Origin: an uncultured Bacteroidales bacterium
GTDB taxonomy: Bacteria; Bacteroidota; Bacteroidia; Bacteroidales; WCHB1-69
Direction of reading: 5' to 3'
Length of the DNA stretch: 61,602 bases
Assembly: GCA_900315705.1 (NCBI GenBank)
Contig: ONAB01000017.1
Location: forward strand, 1 to 61,602
The notes under the pieces were generated by a model, which worked only from the letters and a program-made list of their open reading frames with translations, did not search any database and was not told where the DNA came from. The translations under genes and the position numbers were made by a program. Shown in pieces: positions 45,117-53,247 of this stretch. Numbering within the stretch: position 1 is the first letter of the stretch; every line of letters begins with the position of its first letter.

Positions 45117-46583
45117 TTAGTCGGCCAAGTCGGTAAAGAACTCGCTCATATCATTGACCACCTCGTAGGCGGGGTGGGCATTGATGGTGGCCGTGGCGGA
45201 AGGCATAGTCATATTCTCACTGGCGCTCTGCAACTTATTCGCACGGAAAATGGCCGGTTGGTTGATCTTTGCGTAGAAATCCTCTTCCGAAGAGAACAAC
45301 GGATCGTTCTGGGCCTCCACCTTGCCAAAAGGACTGGAAGCGCTCGCAGTCTCTTGTGCGGGGGCGGGAACCACATTGTCGCCGTTGAAATCGAAAATGG
45401 AGGAAGAGGGAGCCTTCAACGTTTCCTGAACGCCCGTGAGCGATTCCAGGTCGTTCTCCACAGGCTGGGTCGTCGGCATAGGTGTGCCGTTGTCTTCGAT
45501 AACGTTGTTGGTGACCGTTTGCGCCGTGTTGAAGATGGCGTCGCTTTGCGGGATAGCCTTGTCCTCGATGAACGAGTGTGTGGTGCTCGGCATCGCGTTG
45601 GCGTTGTTGTTGAAGTTGGTGATGATGACAGAGAGCTTGATGGCGTCGCCCAGCGACTCGTCAACGCCCTGTCCCCAGATGATGTGCGCATCGTCGCTCT
45701 GCAGGTCGTAGAAGCGGTCGGTGAGCTGCTCGAGTTCGGTCGTGGAGAAGTTGGCGTCGGGGCCGTAGCTGATGAAGAAGAGGAAGTTCTGTGCGTCGGT
45801 GATGCAGTTGGCGGTGCCGTTGGTGTCGAGCAGCGGGCAGTTGAGGGCGTCGTCCACCACACGCTCGATGCGGTCCTCGCCGCTGGCGGTGGCGATGCCG
45901 AGCATTGCCTTGCCGCTGTCTTTCATAATGGTCTGCACATCGTTGAAGTCCACATTCTGGCTGTACTCCACGGTGATGAGCTCGGCGATGCACTTCACGG
46001 CGTTCTTGAGCACGTCGTCGGCATAGCTGTAAGCCTTCATCATATTCTGGTCCTTGTAGAAGGTAAGGATGTTCTGGTTCTTGACGACGATGAGGGAATC
46101 CACGTACTTGGCCAGTTCGTTGATGCCCTGGTCGGCGAGCTTCATACGGTTCTTGCCCTCGAAGCGGAACGGGTAGGTGACCACACCGATGGTGAGGATG
46201 CCCATTTCGCGGGCCACTTCGGCGATGACAGGGGAAGCACCCGTGCCGGTGCCTTTGCCCATACCGGCGGTGATGAACAGCATCTTCGTCTCACTGCCGA
46301 TGAACTCCCGGATCTTGTCCTTGCTCTCGGTGGCATACTGGCGGGCGATGTCAGGATTGGCACCCGCACCCAGTCCGTTGCCCAGCAGGAGCTTGTCGGG
46401 GATGGGACTGTTCTTGAGGTGACCTTGGTCGGTGTTGCAGACCAGGAAGTCCACGCCAACGATACCTTCGCTGTACATATGTTTGACGGCATTGCTGCCG
46501 CCGCCGCCGACGCCTATCACTTTGATGATGGAGGAGTTCTCTCTTGCGCCGTAATCGGGAGTGAAATCAATTTTATCTGTCAT
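45117..46583 (-). CDS. ftsZ: cell division protein FtsZ
   Basis: The product is 488 residues, longer than the E. coli protein because of a ~150-residue linker rich in Ser, Thr, Pro and Asn, as usual in Bacteroidota. The GTP-binding GVGGGGSNAVKHM is at residues ~24-36 and the tubulin signature GMGKGTGTGASP is near 112-123. The extreme C-terminus (EFFTDLAD) is acidic and probably the partner-binding tail. It polymerises into the division ring. Third gene of ftsQ-ftsA-ftsZ. Confidence 0.97.
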   Translation of the reverse strand: MTDKIDFTPDYGARENSSIIKVIGVGGGGSNAVKHMYSEGIVGVDFLVCNTDQGHLKNSPIPDKLLLGNGLGAGANPDIARQYATESKDKIREFIGSETKMLFITAGMGKGTGTGASPVIAEVAREMGILTIGVVTYPFRFEGKNRMKLADQGINELAKYVDSLIVVKNQNILTFYKDQNMMKAYSYADDVLKNAVKCIAELITVEYSQNVDFNDVQTIMKDSGKAMLGIATASGEDRIERVVDDALNCPLLDTNGTANCITDAQNFLFFISYGPDANFSTTELEQLTDRFYDLQSDDAHIIWGQGVDESLGDAIKLSVIITNFNNNANAMPSTTHSFIEDKAIPQSDAIFNTAQTVTNNVIEDNGTPMPTTQPVENDLESLTGVQETLKAPSSSIFDFNGDNVVPAPAQETASASSPFGKVEAQNDPLFSSEEDFYAKINQPAIFRANKLQSASENMTMPSATATINAHPAYEVVNDMSEFFTDLAD

Positions 46584-46640
46584 ATCTTGGATTTTTTTAA
46601 TTCTACTACAATGGTTTTCAATTATCTTACAGGTTTAGGT

Positions 46641-48002
46641 TTAATAGACGTTGTCGAGGGCCGAGACCAGCCAGTCGTGGACTTTGTTGAAAAAGCCCCA
46701 TTTGTTGCTATCCTTGCCGCCTCTGTTGGGCGTCCTGGGGGGGTCTTTTCTCTCCTTCTCTTTGTTTTTCTTTCCAAAGAGGCGGATGCCCTTTTCCTCC
46801 TCATCCTCGAAGTCGGCTTTGCTGCGGTTGTACTCTTCTGCCTCGATGCCGTATTTGAGCAATCCGAGGGCGGTGGAGAACATCGGTTGTTTCAGTTCCG
46901 TGGGGATGTTGCGGGAGAAGCCGTTTTCGGGGAAGCCGATGCGGGTGGGCATTTGGAGCACGAACTGGCAAAGCTCGCGGATGTGCCTGAGGTTGGCGCC
47001 GCCGCCGGTGAGCACAATGCCAGAGAGCAGTTGGTCTCTGTATCCGGAGTTCAGGATCTCCTTTTTGATGGCGCCGAGAATCTCGCCCTGCACACGGGCG
47101 TTGATAATCTGCGCGATGTAGTTCTCGTTGATCTGGATGGGCTCCTGGCCGTAGTTTCTCGGGATGGTGACAAGGTTGTTCTCATTGCTCTTGTCCACCA
47201 CACAGGTGCCGTATTTGATCTTGATCTGCTCGGCCATCTCCTTGGAGATCTTGCAGACCTGCGCGATGTCGTGGGTGATGACGTTGCCGCCGAGGGAGAT
47301 GACTTTGGTATAGACGGGGCATCCGTTGATGAAGATGATGAGGTCGGTGGTGCCGCCGCCGATATCCACCAACGCCACGCCGTTGCGCTTCTCCTCTTCG
47401 CTGAGGCAGGCAAGGCCGGAGGCGATGGGCTCTAAGATGATCTCGTTGAGGTTCAGTTCGGTCATCTTGCCGCACGTCTTGATTTTGTCAATCTCCTTCG
47501 CCTTGCCGGTGACCAGCTGGTAGGTGCAGGTGATCTCGTTGCCCAACTCACCCACGGGGTCCGGCGACTCGCGCACGTTGTCGATAAGATAGTGCTGAGG
47601 AATCACGTCGATGATCTCCTCGCCGGGCGAAACGACCACCTGGAAAATCTCCTCCTGGAGGTTGTCAATCTCCTCCTGGGAAATGGGGTCGTTGTTGTTG
47701 TAGCGGTACAGGTGATGCGTGTACTTGCTGGTCTTGATATGGTGTCCGGCGATGCCTACATAGACATTCTGGATGTTGACCTTGGCGTGTTCCTCTGCAA
47801 TGGCTTTGGAGCGGAGAATGCCCTCCACCGTGTGGTTGATGTTGCATATCTCGCCGAACTCCACGCCGGAGGAGACGCTGACGCCGTGGCCGGTGATGTT
47901 GATTTGACCATTCTCGTTGCGATAGCCGATGACGGTGGCGATTTTGGTGGTGCCGATGTCCAAGCCGACTACCAGGTCGTTGTCGTTGTAGGTATTCTCC
48001 AT
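46641..48002 (-). CDS. ftsA: cell division protein FtsA
   Basis: The product is 453 residues, actin-like ATPase fold: phosphate 1 VVGLDIGTTKIAT at the N-terminus, phosphate 2 VALVDIGGGTTDL near 205-217, and an adenosine motif GIVLTGGGANL. The last ~15 residues (FNKVHDWLVSALDNVY) form an amphipathic helix that would anchor FtsZ to the membrane. A low-complexity charged linker (about 400-430) precedes it. It lies 11 bases downstream of ftsQ. Confidence 0.96.
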   Translation of the reverse strand: MENTYNDNDLVVGLDIGTTKIATVIGYRNENGQINITGHGVSVSSGVEFGEICNINHTVEGILRSKAIAEEHAKVNIQNVYVGIAGHHIKTSKYTHHLYRYNNNDPISQEEIDNLQEEIFQVVVSPGEEIIDVIPQHYLIDNVRESPDPVGELGNEITCTYQLVTGKAKEIDKIKTCGKMTELNLNEIILEPIASGLACLSEEEKRNGVALVDIGGGTTDLIIFINGCPVYTKVISLGGNVITHDIAQVCKISKEMAEQIKIKYGTCVVDKSNENNLVTIPRNYGQEPIQINENYIAQIINARVQGEILGAIKKEILNSGYRDQLLSGIVLTGGGANLRHIRELCQFVLQMPTRIGFPENGFSRNIPTELKQPMFSTALGLLKYGIEAEEYNRSKADFEDEEEKGIRLFGKKNKEKERKDPPRTPNRGGKDSNKWGFFNKVHDWLVSALDNVY

Positions 48003-48013
48003 AGGGTTAGTTT

Positions 48014-48766
48014 TTATCTGTGTTGTGCGATGATTCTGTTTTTGAAACGGGCGTCCAAATAGGCGTAGGTGTCATATCCCTTGCGCGGCAGCCCCTGCTG
48101 ATAAACTTTCTTCAGGTTGTCCAACTTCTCCTCTGCGTTATCCATTGTGCCGAACAGGATGACCTGGTTGCCGATGGTGGAGACCATCTCGAGCTCCCCG
48201 TTCTGCCGACGGTAGATCTGCCGGAACTGCGCCTTGCAGAACTCGTCGGCATCCAGCAGATTGGCCAGTTCCACTACCGGGGTCAGCTCCTTGCCGACCT
48301 GCGCGCCCCTTTTGTAGTGCTGGTGCAGATTCCCGTTGGCAATGGTCAGGTAATCCTTCATCTTCGGGGTGTAAGGCACAAGATTCCCTTCATTGTCCAC
48401 AAAATACTGGTCACCGTCAGCCGAGAACACGTGCAGGAGCAGAGTTCGCAATTCGTAGTCGATGACCAAACGCGATCCTGCAAAATGCACGAAATTGATC
48501 TCCTTGATGTAAGGATTCTCCTTCAACAGGCTGGTGATGGCCGCAAGGTCAACCTCCTTGATGCGTGCCCCCACTGTCTCAATGCCAGCCTCCGACAACA
48601 ACCGCTCCACATCGGCCTGCGGCAACACGATACTCTCGTTTTGTGTGTGCGCTACGACCTCCACTTTGCTGCATTGACGTTTGGGAATTTGGACAAAGGC
48701 CAATATTGTCACTACCAAAACGCTGATAATGAGCACTATGCGACCAATAATCCGTAGTTTTTTCAT
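48014..48766 (-). CDS. ftsQ: cell division protein FtsQ
   Basis: The product is 250 residues from the ATG at 48766 (MKKLRIIGRIVLIISVLVVT). The upstream extension to 48817 would overlap the promoter. One N-terminal transmembrane helix is followed by a periplasmic region with a POTRA-like segment (IKEVDLAAITSLLKENPYI). The sequence is weakly conserved but its position before ftsA-ftsZ is decisive. No murC or other peptidoglycan gene precedes it. Confidence 0.9.
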   Translation of the reverse strand: MKKLRIIGRIVLIISVLVVTILAFVQIPKRQCSKVEVVAHTQNESIVLPQADVERLLSEAGIETVGARIKEVDLAAITSLLKENPYIKEINFVHFAGSRLVIDYELRTLLLHVFSADGDQYFVDNEGNLVPYTPKMKDYLTIANGNLHQHYKRGAQVGKELTPVVELANLLDADEFCKAQFRQIYRRQNGELEMVSTIGNQVILFGTMDNAEEKLDNLKKVYQQGLPRKGYDTYAYLDARFKNRIIAQHR

Positions 48767-48795
48767 CCTTTTGTTGACAATTTTTAGCAGAGCGA

Positions 48796-48827
48796 CAAAA
48801 ATACAACATTTAAACAAGGCATTTCAA
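48796..48827 (-). promoter_or_regulatory. promoter of the ftsQAZ run
   Basis: On the minus strand TTG (48827-48825) and TATTTTTG (48803-48796), spacing 21. A second TATTTTTG lies at 48858-48851 without a good -33. Confidence 0.65.
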
Positions 48828-48913
48828 GCCCTTTTTCTATAAAAAATAAACAAAAATATGTTGATAATGAACAAACCGGCGGGAGATGGTTTGTTGCTCT
48901 GGAAATGAGGAAC

Positions 48914-49783
48914 TTAACGATTGCGTTTGTCCAGTCCCCACAACAGCTTTTCACGGATGACTTCGTAGAAGTCCGTGTGCTCGAACGAAAGGGTCCGAAT
49001 GCAGAAATTTTCTTTAGTAACTGTTAAAAGAATGTTTTCTTCCACGATGAATTTTTGGGAATCGAGATTCAAGGAGTAGTGACCGCTGCGACTCTGCACC
49101 TCGATTTCGAGGGACGTGTCGGCGGGGATGACCAGCGGGCGCACGTTGAGGGAGTGGGAGGCGATGGGCGTGAGCACCATCACCTGGGAATGCGGGTGCA
49201 GGATGGGCCCGCCGCAACTCATTGAATAGGCCGTGGAGCCCGTTGGCGTAGAGATGATAAGCCCGTCACCCCAATAGGTGTTCACGGTCTGGCCCGCCGC
49301 CCGCACCGTGACGGCGATGATGGTGTCGGTGTCTGTGGTCCGGATGGTCAGGTCGTTGACCACAAAGTGGTTGCGGATGCTTTCGATGGGCGTGCTGCTG
49401 TCCACGTGCAACAGAAAGCGCTCCTCGGTGGTGTATCTGCCCTCTTGAATCAGCTGGAAGCACTCCCTGAAATTCTCCTTCTTGATGCCCGAAAGGAAGC
49501 CGATACGCCCGGTGTTGATGCCCACCAGCGGGATGTTCAGGTCGCCTACCAGGTTGGCCGCGTCAATGAACGAGCCGTCGCCGCCAATGGAGACCATACA
49601 GTCCACAGGCCCGAGCCGGGCCAAGTCGTCGTGATTGCGAAAGATGATGTGCTGGCTGCCGTTCGGACAGCAATTCTCGTGCAACAACAAGTCGAACACC
49701 TGTTGTTGCAGGTGTTCGACCACAGTGTCAATGTATTGTTGTTCCTCTTTGCCGCGCTGGCGGCTGTAGAGTGCGAGTTTCAT
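48914..49783 (-). CDS. nadK: NAD kinase
   Basis: The product is 289 residues, normal for the family. It phosphorylates NAD to NADP. Motifs: GGDGSFIDAA (~66), NTGRIGFLSG (~92), and STPTGSTAYSMSCGGPI (~175). Its ATG shares a base with the buk stop (TAATG), indicating coupled translation. Last gene before the ftsQ promoter. Confidence 0.96.
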   Translation of the reverse strand: MKLALYSRQRGKEEQQYIDTVVEHLQQQVFDLLLHENCCPNGSQHIIFRNHDDLARLGPVDCMVSIGGDGSFIDAANLVGDLNIPLVGINTGRIGFLSGIKKENFRECFQLIQEGRYTTEERFLLHVDSSTPIESIRNHFVVNDLTIRTTDTDTIIAVTVRAAGQTVNTYWGDGLIISTPTGSTAYSMSCGGPILHPHSQVMVLTPIASHSLNVRPLVIPADTSLEIEVQSRSGHYSLNLDSQKFIVEENILLTVTKENFCIRTLSFEHTDFYEVIREKLLWGLDKRNR

Positions 49784-50853
49784 TATTGGTAGTCTTGGAC
49801 TTCGATTTCCCCGTTGAGAATCATATTGGCGTTGAGGGCCATAGCGGCCATTTCGTCTTCGCCGGGATAGACGGCGACAGGGGCGATCCAGTCGATGTAG
49901 CGTTTGATGCGGGCCACCACGGGCTTGCCGTAGGCGATGCCGCCCGTGAGGATGATGGCGTCAATCTTGCCCTTGAGCACGACGGCGTTCTCGCCAATCT
50001 GCTTGGCCACCTGATAGGCGAAAGCCTCTTCGAGCAACTCGGCCTTGGGGTCGCCGGCAATGGCGGCCTTCTCCACGGCGTAAGCGTCGTTGCTGCCGAA
50101 ATAGGCTACATATCCGCCCTTGCCCACCAGAATCTTCTGCATATCCTGCTTGGTGTATTTGCCACTGAAACAAGCCTCGAGGAACTGGTTCATCGGCAGG
50201 GTTCCCGAACGCTCAGGGGAGAAGGGTCCCTCACCGTCCAATGCCTGGTTGACATCGATGACACGGCCCTTTTCGTGCGCGCCCACGCTCACGCCGCCAC
50301 CCATATGGCAGACCACCAGGTTCAGGTCCTCGTACTTTTTCCCGTTGTCGCGGGCATACATACGGGCGATGGCCTTCTGGTTCAGGGCGTGGAAAATGGA
50401 CTTGCGCTCAAAATCGGGGTGACCGGAGATGCGGGCAATCTCGTTGAACTCGTCCACCACCACCGGGTCGGCGATGTAGGCGTCCTTCAAGCCGATGACG
50501 TTGGCCAGACTCTTGGCGATGAGACCGCCGAGGTTGCAGGCGTGCTGTCCGTTGTAACCCATCTTCAAATGCTCAATCATCAACTCGTTGATTCTGTACA
50601 CACCTGATTTCAAAGGTTTTATAAGACCACCGCGGCCCATAATGACATCGATGCTGTGCAGGTCGATGCCCTGTGCCTTCAGTTCGTCAATGATGACATC
50701 GCGACGGAACGGATACTGGTCGGTGATGGTCGCATACTTGGAAATTTCTTCTGTGGTGTGCTTGATGTTCTTCACAAACACCTGCTCGTTGCCTTCAAAA
50801 AGGGCGATTTTGGTGGATGTGGAACCTGGATTGATGGCGAGAATTCTTTTCAT
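49783..50853 (-). CDS. buk: butyrate kinase (or related branched-chain acyl kinase)
   Basis: The product is 356 residues, typical of butyrate kinases. ASKHA fold: INPGSTSTKIALFEG at the N-terminus, CHMGGGVSVGAH near 203, and LTGGIAYG near 298. It interconverts butyryl-phosphate and butyrate with ADP/ATP. The usual partner phosphate butyryltransferase (ptb) is not adjacent; the neighbour is nadK. So whether the cell really makes butyrate by this route, or uses the enzyme for isobutyrate or other acyl groups, cannot be told from here. Confidence 0.93.
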   Translation of the reverse strand: MKRILAINPGSTSTKIALFEGNEQVFVKNIKHTTEEISKYATITDQYPFRRDVIIDELKAQGIDLHSIDVIMGRGGLIKPLKSGVYRINELMIEHLKMGYNGQHACNLGGLIAKSLANVIGLKDAYIADPVVVDEFNEIARISGHPDFERKSIFHALNQKAIARMYARDNGKKYEDLNLVVCHMGGGVSVGAHEKGRVIDVNQALDGEGPFSPERSGTLPMNQFLEACFSGKYTKQDMQKILVGKGGYVAYFGSNDAYAVEKAAIAGDPKAELLEEAFAYQVAKQIGENAVVLKGKIDAIILTGGIAYGKPVVARIKRYIDWIAPVAVYPGEDEMAAMALNANMILNGEIEVQDYQ

Positions 50854-50964
50854 ATCGTAATAAGGTTTTGTTTATGAACAAGTTATTATTAGTTGCTGTG
50901 TCAAGAAAAAGGCTTTCTCAAAGGAGGCTTTTGCCCGCTGTTTTGATTCCTTTTTTCAAGGGGG

Positions 50965-50972
50965 CAAATGTA
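50965..50972 (-). promoter_or_regulatory. possible -7 box of buk
   Basis: On the minus strand TACATTTG, about 110 bases before the buk start. No clear -33. Confidence 0.4.
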
Positions 50973-51051
50973 CGGAAATTTTCATCATCTTTGCACCCTC
51001 AAAAAATATTTTAGCCTTTGGCTCGTTTGTCGTGAACTAATGAAATAAGAT

Positions 51052-52218
51052 ATGATATTCAGAATTCTTCATCTTCTGCTCGTTACAGGTGCCTATCTGA
51101 TAGCCATATCCTATGTGTTGTATAGGATGTTACAAGCTTTTCCAGGCAAAAAGAGATGGGGCAAGGCCGCCACTTGGCTGGGGGTGGTGATGTCCGTTTT
51201 TTTCATCGTCGTCCTCTTCCTCCGCCTCTTCAATTTGCGCAGTTGGTACTTGCCGTTCCAGACCGTGGCCTACCTGTGGATGATATTCGTGTTGTACGCT
51301 TTCCTGATGACGCTCCTTTTCACCTGTTTCCGGGTTGTCATTTATCGGATACCGCCTCTCCGCGTGCGCTTGTCGCGGCACTTGCAAGCTACCCGTCGCG
51401 GCTATGCCCTTGCCTCGTTTCTCCTGATTTTCGGCTTGATTATTTATGGATTGTATCATTTCACTCAGCCCAAAGTGGTGGAATTGACGCTGGAGGTGGA
51501 CAAACCTGTTCCCGATTGGAAAATTGTGGCCGTCAGCGACTTGCATCTCGGAACGATGTCATCGGAACAGCTGAACAGGCACATCGACACCATCAATGCC
51601 CTGCGTCCCGATATGGTGTTGCTGCTCGGTGACCAGTTTGTGATCAATTGGCGCGACTTTACCCCGATGGGGTACACGAATGCCTTCCGCCGTCTCCATC
51701 CGCCCAAGGGTATTTATGCCATCCACGGCAACCACGAATCGTATCACGGTATTTCCTATAATGACGACCCTCGTGTAAAGCAGGCTTTCAAGATGATGAA
51801 CATCAGGTTGTTGGATGATACAGGAATCGTGGTGCGCAACGCTTTGGTGTTGGTGGGGCGCGCCGACAGCTCCCGCACCCATCCTCGCAAATCCCTCCAA
51901 GAGCTTACCGCTTCCGTCCCTGACTCGCTGCCCATCATTCTGCTTGACCACCGTCCCGACAACCTCGCGCCGGCGCAACAGTGCGGCGTGGATGTGCAAT
52001 TGTCGGGGCATACCCATAACGGGCAGGTCTTCCCGATGAATCTCCTGCAATGGTGTAAAAGTTTGATAAACGGCAAGTTATATCACGGATACCGCAAGGT
52101 GGGCAATACCCATTATTACGTCACCTCCGGGTTGGGCGGCTCCGGGGCACCGATACGCATCGGCACCACGGGCGAAATCGTCGTGATTCAGTTGAAACAG
52201 AAAGGGGCGGCGGAATAG
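51052..52218 (+). CDS. membrane-bound metallophosphoesterase
   Basis: The product is 388 residues. Four N-terminal transmembrane helices (about 3-25, 40-60, 75-100 and 121-140) are followed by a calcineurin-like phosphoesterase domain: VSDLHLG (~162), LLGDQFV (~193), GNHESYHG (~226), and SGHTHNGQVFP near 323. Together these give the full set of metal ligands. The layout resembles YkuE/YaeI-type enzymes; some relatives hydrolyse UDP-2,3-diacylglucosamine in lipid A synthesis, but the substrate is not determined by sequence. Stands alone on the plus strand; a weak -7 box (CATCTTTG, 50986-50993) lies upstream. Convergent with pdxA. Confidence 0.9.
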   Translation: MIFRILHLLLVTGAYLIAISYVLYRMLQAFPGKKRWGKAATWLGVVMSVFFIVVLFLRLFNLRSWYLPFQTVAYLWMIFVLYAFLMTLLFTCFRVVIYRIPPLRVRLSRHLQATRRGYALASFLLIFGLIIYGLYHFTQPKVVELTLEVDKPVPDWKIVAVSDLHLGTMSSEQLNRHIDTINALRPDMVLLLGDQFVINWRDFTPMGYTNAFRRLHPPKGIYAIHGNHESYHGISYNDDPRVKQAFKMMNIRLLDDTGIVVRNALVLVGRADSSRTHPRKSLQELTASVPDSLPIILLDHRPDNLAPAQQCGVDVQLSGHTHNGQVFPMNLLQWCKSLINGKLYHGYRKVGNTHYYVTSGLGGSGAPIRIGTTGEIVVIQLKQKGAAE

Positions 52219-52225
52219 CCGACTC

Positions 52226-53236
52226 TTATTGGTAGCGTTCCCGGTTTCTGAGAATGTCGATGGCCAGATAGATGGCGTTGCGCATCGATTGGCCGTTGGC
52301 CACGTTCTTGCCTGCGATGTCGTAGGCCGTGCCGTGGGCGGGCGAGGTGCGCACGATGGGCAGTCCGGCGGTGTAGTTCACGCCCTCGGTGCCGAGAATC
52401 TTGAACGGCAACATCCCTTGGTCGTGGTACATAGCCAATACGGCGTCAAATTTGCGGTAGCTCCCTGATCCGAAGAAACCGTCGGCGGGGAAGGGCCCGA
52501 ACGCGTTGATGTGGTTCTGGAAGGCCAGTTCGATGGCGGGTGCGATAATCTCCTTTTCTTCCGTGCCGAGCAGTCCGTTGTCACCGGCGTGCGGGTTGAG
52601 CGCAAGCACCGCGATGGTCGGGTTGCTCACCCCGAAATCCTGCTTGAGCGATTGGTTGAGAATGGTCAGCTTTTGACCGATCAGCTCCTTGTTGAGGGCT
52701 CCGGCCACCTGCTGGATGGGCAGATGGTTGGTCACAAACCCCACGCGCAGGTTCTCGGCCACCATCAGCATCAAAGCCTTGTTCTTGCCACCAAAATAGT
52801 GCTCGAAAAACTCCGTCTGGCCCGGGAAGGTGAACTTGTCGGACTGGATGTTGTCCTTGTTCACGGGTGCGGTCACGATGGCGTCGATGCTTTTGTTTTT
52901 CAAGTCGCGTCCGGCGGCATAGAGTGCCCGTTCGGCCATTTGTCCGGCCAACTTGGAGGAGGTGCCCAACTCGATTTTCACCTCTTCATCGAAGATGTTG
53001 ATAAGACTCGGGCGCTTGGGGGAGGCCTGGTCGGTGCTCTTGATGAACTGGAAGGAGAAGTCTTGGATGTCCAAAGTCTTCCGGTGATAGGAGGCGGCTT
53101 TGGAGAGTCCATAGACGATGGGGGTACAAAGCTCCATTATCTTGTTGTCGATAAGGGCTTTGATGATGACTTCATAGCCGATGCCGTTGATGTCCCCGTG
53201 GGTGATGCCGATTTTGTAGAGTTTGTTGTCTGCCAT
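52226..53236 (-). CDS. pdxA: 4-hydroxythreonine-4-phosphate dehydrogenase
   Basis: The product is 336 residues. It oxidises 4-phosphohydroxy-threonine in pyridoxal phosphate synthesis. Metal and substrate residues lie in GITHGDINGIGYE (N-terminus), NHLPIQQV, MYHDQGMLPFK and RTSPAHGTAYDIAG. It follows infB after 11 bases, so it is likely the last gene of the nusA-infB-pdxA unit. Confidence 0.95.
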   Translation of the reverse strand: MADNKLYKIGITHGDINGIGYEVIIKALIDNKIMELCTPIVYGLSKAASYHRKTLDIQDFSFQFIKSTDQASPKRPSLINIFDEEVKIELGTSSKLAGQMAERALYAAGRDLKNKSIDAIVTAPVNKDNIQSDKFTFPGQTEFFEHYFGGKNKALMLMVAENLRVGFVTNHLPIQQVAGALNKELIGQKLTILNQSLKQDFGVSNPTIAVLALNPHAGDNGLLGTEEKEIIAPAIELAFQNHINAFGPFPADGFFGSGSYRKFDAVLAMYHDQGMLPFKILGTEGVNYTAGLPIVRTSPAHGTAYDIAGKNVANGQSMRNAIYLAIDILRNRERYQ

Positions 53237-53247
53237 AGGGAAGGGAA

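Noticed and set aside
44973-47435. Plus-strand open frame of 820 codons opposite ftsZ and ftsA
   Set aside because: Antisense shadow of conserved genes; no domain recognisable.
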